NCBI GenBank assembly: GCA_008017315.1
Contig: SSHE01000006.1
Span: 1 to 49,264 of the forward strand
Length of the DNA: 49,264 bases
From: Acinetobacter sp.
GTDB taxonomy: Bacteria; Pseudomonadota; Gammaproteobacteria; Pseudomonadales; Moraxellaceae
Direction: 5' to 3'
Under the pieces are notes generated by a model. That model ran no database searches. It had not been told where the DNA came from and was given only the letters and a program-made list of their open reading frames with translations. This document shows positions 46,971 to 49,264 of this stretch, in pieces. The first letter of the stretch is position 1, and the number at the start of each line of letters is the position of its first letter. Position numbers and translations under genes: made by a program.

Positions 46971-47420
46971 TTAAGGATTGATTTGAATTTTATCACGATT
47001 TTTATCCAGTGTTTTTTGTCCAATTCCTTTGACCTGCAATAAATCATCCACACGTTTAAAATGCCCATGCTGCTGGCGATAATCAATCACTGCCTGTGCT
47101 TTTTTGCGTCCAATCCCTTCCAGTTTGGCGACAATTTCATCCTGCGATGCCGTATTGATATTAAGTTTAATCTGTTCACCCAATATTTGTGGGGTGTGGG
47201 TTGCGACATAGCTCACAGGTTGAGTGGGCTGTACTTGCACGACACGTTGCTGTAATTGTACGGTATGTTTGGGTTGCTGTTTTAAACGCTGATCATGTTG
47301 CTGCTGTTTCGCTTTCCATTGCTCAAAACTCAACTGCTGGCTTTGGCAAAATACCGATTCAACACTGCATAAACACAACAGCCCAAAGAGAACACGCAAA
47401 CTAAATCGGCTGTTTTTCAT
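46971..47420 (-). CDS. ComEA-type helix-hairpin-helix DNA-binding protein
   Basis: This 149-aa exported protein has a signal peptide (MKNSRFSLRVLFGLLCLCSVESVFC), a Gln/Lys/Val-rich linker, and a C-terminal double helix-hairpin-helix (KLNINTASQDEIVAKLEGIGRKKAQAVIDYR and DDLLQVKGIGQKTLDKN). This is the ComEA periplasmic DNA receptor of natural transformation. The ATG at 47420 lies inside the end of mazG (20-base overlap). An in-frame ATG at 47435 is an alternative. Acinetobacter are naturally competent, which supports a DNA-uptake role. Confidence 0.88.
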   Translation of the reverse strand: MKNSRFSLRVLFGLLCLCSVESVFCQSQQLSFEQWKAKQQQHDQRLKQQPKHTVQLQQRVVQVQPTQPVSYVATHTPQILGEQIKLNINTASQDEIVAKLEGIGRKKAQAVIDYRQQHGHFKRVDDLLQVKGIGQKTLDKNRDKIQINP

Positions 47421-48177
47421 CTGCTTTTGCCGCATCCCACAATTGATCTAATTGCACCAAACTACATTGTTCTGGGCGAAGTTTCTGCGTCGCAAGTACC
47501 TGTTCGATATAAGCAAAACGACGGCGAAATTTATGAATAGTACCCAGTAACGCCTGTTCACACTCTTGATTCAATTTACGCCCAACATTCACCAAAGAAA
47601 AGAGACAATCTCCAAGCTCTTCTTCGATATTCACAGTATCTTGATTGACCATCGCTGTTTTTAATTCTGCCAATTCCTCTTGTAACTTTTGCCATGCACC
47701 TTCGACATCCGCCCAGTCAAAATTAAGTTTTGCCGCATACGCCTGTAGTTTTTGTGCCTGCACCAAGCTCGCACCAACTTTAACCTGTTCTAGCTGACTG
47801 ACAAATTGCTGTCCCTTGGCATGTTTTTCCTGTGTTTTAATTTGCTGCCACAAGGCACTCACTTGCTGCTCGGTTAAATCCTTAAAATGTTCATCATAAA
47901 CATGCGGATGACGACGAATCAGCTTTTCCTTTAACCCCTCAACCACATCCTGAAAATCAAATGCACCTTGTTCGCTATACATCTGTGACTGAAAAATCAC
48001 TTGTAACAACACATCACCTAATTCTTCTTTGATGTGTTGTAGATCACCCGAACGTACCGCAGCCTCAACCTCGTATGCTTCTTCAATCGCATATCGGGTC
48101 AGACTTTCTGGGGTTTGTGCCTTGTCCCACGGACATTCTGCCCGTAGTTTTTGCATAATTTCAAGCAACTGTTGCAT
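47401..48177 (-). CDS. mazG: Nucleoside triphosphate pyrophosphohydrolase MazG
   Basis: This 258-aa all-alpha NTP pyrophosphatase has two tandem MazG domains: the first with ECPWDKAQTPESL and EELGDVLLQVIFQSQMYSEQ, the second with EELAELK and IEEELGDCLFSLVNVGRKL. It removes aberrant NTPs and, in E. coli, lowers ppGpp during starvation. relA lies nearby across a short-chain dehydrogenase, echoing the relA-mazG linkage of enterobacteria. The C-terminal end overlaps comEA. Confidence 0.94.
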   Translation of the reverse strand: MQQLLEIMQKLRAECPWDKAQTPESLTRYAIEEAYEVEAAVRSGDLQHIKEELGDVLLQVIFQSQMYSEQGAFDFQDVVEGLKEKLIRRHPHVYDEHFKDLTEQQVSALWQQIKTQEKHAKGQQFVSQLEQVKVGASLVQAQKLQAYAAKLNFDWADVEGAWQKLQEELAELKTAMVNQDTVNIEEELGDCLFSLVNVGRKLNQECEQALLGTIHKFRRRFAYIEQVLATQKLRPEQCSLVQLDQLWDAAKADEKQPI

Positions 48178-48254
48178 TTACATCCCACCTATAATCATGC
48201 TATATCACTATGCTAAAGCGTTAAACTACATGAGTGCAAGGACAAACAACAATT

Positions 48255-49025
48255 ATGGCAAAACGGATTTTTATTACAGGCGCAGCTCAAGGTATCGGCG
48301 AAGCAATCGCACGACTATTTTATCAACACGGCTATCATGTCGGGATCTATGACTTAAACGGCGAAAAAGCACAAGCCTTAGCAGAGCAGCTGGGTAGCCG
48401 TGCCAAATCAGGTTATCTTGATGTCAGCAACTACCGCCAGTGGCAAATAGCACTTAAGGATTATAATAATTGGGCAGGTGGTTTAGATATATTGGTCAAT
48501 AATGCTGGCATTTTATTTTCTGGCGCTTTTGAAAATACCCCGATTGAACAACATCACCTGACCATGGATGTCAATGTCAAAGGTGTGCTCAATGGTTGCC
48601 ATGCAGCTTTAGCTTTTTTAAAACAGCAAAAGCATGCCCGTATCATCAACTTATCTTCTGCATCAGCTATATACGGTCAGGCAGATTTGACCTCTTATTC
48701 CGCCAGTAAATTTGCAGTTCGTGGTATTACTGAGGCCTTGGATATTGAATGGGAAAAATACGGCATTCGTGTATTGGACATCATGCCTTTATTTGTGAAT
48801 ACAGCCATGGTAACCAATATGGATGCTGGTTCAATTCAAAATATCGGGGTAAATTTACAAGCCTCTGACGTTGCAGAAGCTGTATTCAAAGCAGCCACCA
48901 ATAATCAGCCCATGCTGGCCACCCACCATCCAGTCGGCTTTTCAACCAAATTATTCTACCATTTGAGTGGCTTCAGCCCACAATTTGTCAATCGCTGGGC
49001 AAACCGTTTTTTAACTCGTCGATAA
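48255..49025 (+). CDS. Short-chain dehydrogenase/reductase
   Basis: This 256-aa classical SDR has the Rossmann motif TGAAQGIGEA near residue 9, NNAG near 85, catalytic Ser in NLSSASAIYG and Tyr-x3-Lys in YSASKFAVRG. The substrate cannot be inferred. Start ATG at 48255 (MAKRIFITG) fits the usual SDR beginning, with AAGGA 12 bases upstream. It is divergent from mazG and convergent with relA. Confidence 0.88.
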   Translation: MAKRIFITGAAQGIGEAIARLFYQHGYHVGIYDLNGEKAQALAEQLGSRAKSGYLDVSNYRQWQIALKDYNNWAGGLDILVNNAGILFSGAFENTPIEQHHLTMDVNVKGVLNGCHAALAFLKQQKHARIINLSSASAIYGQADLTSYSASKFAVRGITEALDIEWEKYGIRVLDIMPLFVNTAMVTNMDAGSIQNIGVNLQASDVAEAVFKAATNNQPMLATHHPVGFSTKLFYHLSGFSPQFVNRWANRFLTRR

Positions 49026-49042
49026 GTTTAGGCTTTATACTT

Positions 49043-49086
49043 TAAAAAAGGAAGTTACCATATCTATTCATATGCTTAACTTCCTT
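49043..49086 (-). terminator. relA terminator overlapping its stop codon
   Basis: On the minus strand AAGGAAGTTA (containing the relA TAA) pairs with TAACTTCCTT across a 19-base loop and is followed by TTTTTT. The stem begins inside the last relA codons, so translation to the end may compete with hairpin formation. The plus side has no T-run. Confidence 0.7.
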
Positions 49087-49264
49087 GTACAAGTCGACGG
49101 GCACTAATAATTCCAGGTTGTTGCTCGAGCCTTGCAAGAAGGCGAGATAATTGCGCCAAACCTTTCACTTCAATCAGCAACTTCATATTGGCAATACCAT
49201 CCTGATCAGACAAGGTATTGACCTGACGAATATTGACCTGATCCGCAAAAATCACCTGTGTTAA
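49076..49264 (-). CDS. relA: RelA (p)ppGpp synthetase, C-terminal ACT domain (5' truncated)
   Basis: The minus strand is open from the window edge to TAA at 49078-49076, giving 62 residues (LTQVIFADQVNIRQVNTLSDQ... to ARRLVQGS). The pattern GIANMKLLIEVKGLAQLSRLLARLEQQPGIISARRL is the C-terminal ACT/RRM domain of RelA, which senses ribosome stalling. The rest of the gene lies outside. SpoT has a similar ACT domain, but proximity to mazG favours RelA. Confidence 0.85.
   Translation of the reverse strand, partial: LTQVIFADQVNIRQVNTLSDQDGIANMKLLIEVKGLAQLSRLLARLEQQPGIISARRLVQGS

Overview
The window is a chromosomal segment from a low-GC gammaproteobacterium, most probably Acinetobacter or a close Moraxellaceae relative. 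The evidence is a response regulator almost indistinguishable from what I remember of Acinetobacter BfmR, the neighbourhood nuo - bfmSR - nrdAB, a fused nuoCD, an NrdA with a long duplicated N-terminus, and a competence-type ComEA protein. No rRNA, tRNA, CRISPR array, transposase or prophage core was seen. Most of the DNA is conserved core genome. The accessory material is two toxin-antitoxin modules, dispersed palindromes and a few unrecognised small genes.

Layout. 1-1060: the tail of an unknown gene, then a DUF1778/GNAT toxin-antitoxin pair with a consensus promoter. 1061-3420: ferredoxin-NADP reductase (fpr) divergent from a LysR regulator, then a cold-shock-domain membrane protein with an Excalibur tail. 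3490-18589: the complete 13-gene nuoABCDEFGHIJKLMN operon (respiratory complex I) on the minus strand, with a dispersed palindrome between nuoB and nuoCD. 19004-21394: the bfmRS two-component system. 21395-21929: a large regulatory gap with candidate BfmR, DnaA and NrdR sites. 21930-27031: nrdA, nrdB and aroE. 27089-29295: a lipoprotein gene apparently split by a frameshift. 29502-31322: an acyl-CoA dehydrogenase.

31477-35377: leuCD - lipoprotein - leuB (leucine synthesis). 35495-36229: an AlkB dioxygenase. 36331-37427: a small accessory island with a HigB/HigA-like toxin-antitoxin pair, a 65-aa orphan ORF behind a structured leader, and a dispersed hairpin. 37428-41586: a sugar-lactone oxidase, a signal-less neutral-ceramidase homologue and a divergent AraC regulator. 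41549-48177: a minus-strand run mazG-comEA-pcnB-folK-panB-panC-rapZ-ptsO-darP (nucleotide clean-up, DNA uptake, RNA polyadenylation, folate and pantothenate synthesis, RNase E adaptor/nitrogen PTS, ribosome assembly). 48255-49264: a short-chain dehydrogenase and the 3' end of relA.

The nuo, nrd, leu, pan, fol and aro genes are housekeeping metabolism. bfmRS is the envelope/biofilm regulator, and its promoter region is shared with that of ribonucleotide reductase. The most interesting leads are the bfmR/nrdA regulatory gap, the Excalibur cold-shock protein, the island at 36.3-37.4 kb, the ceramidase/lactone-oxidase/AraC cluster and the frameshifted lipoprotein. I found no clear case of a wholly new multi-gene system.
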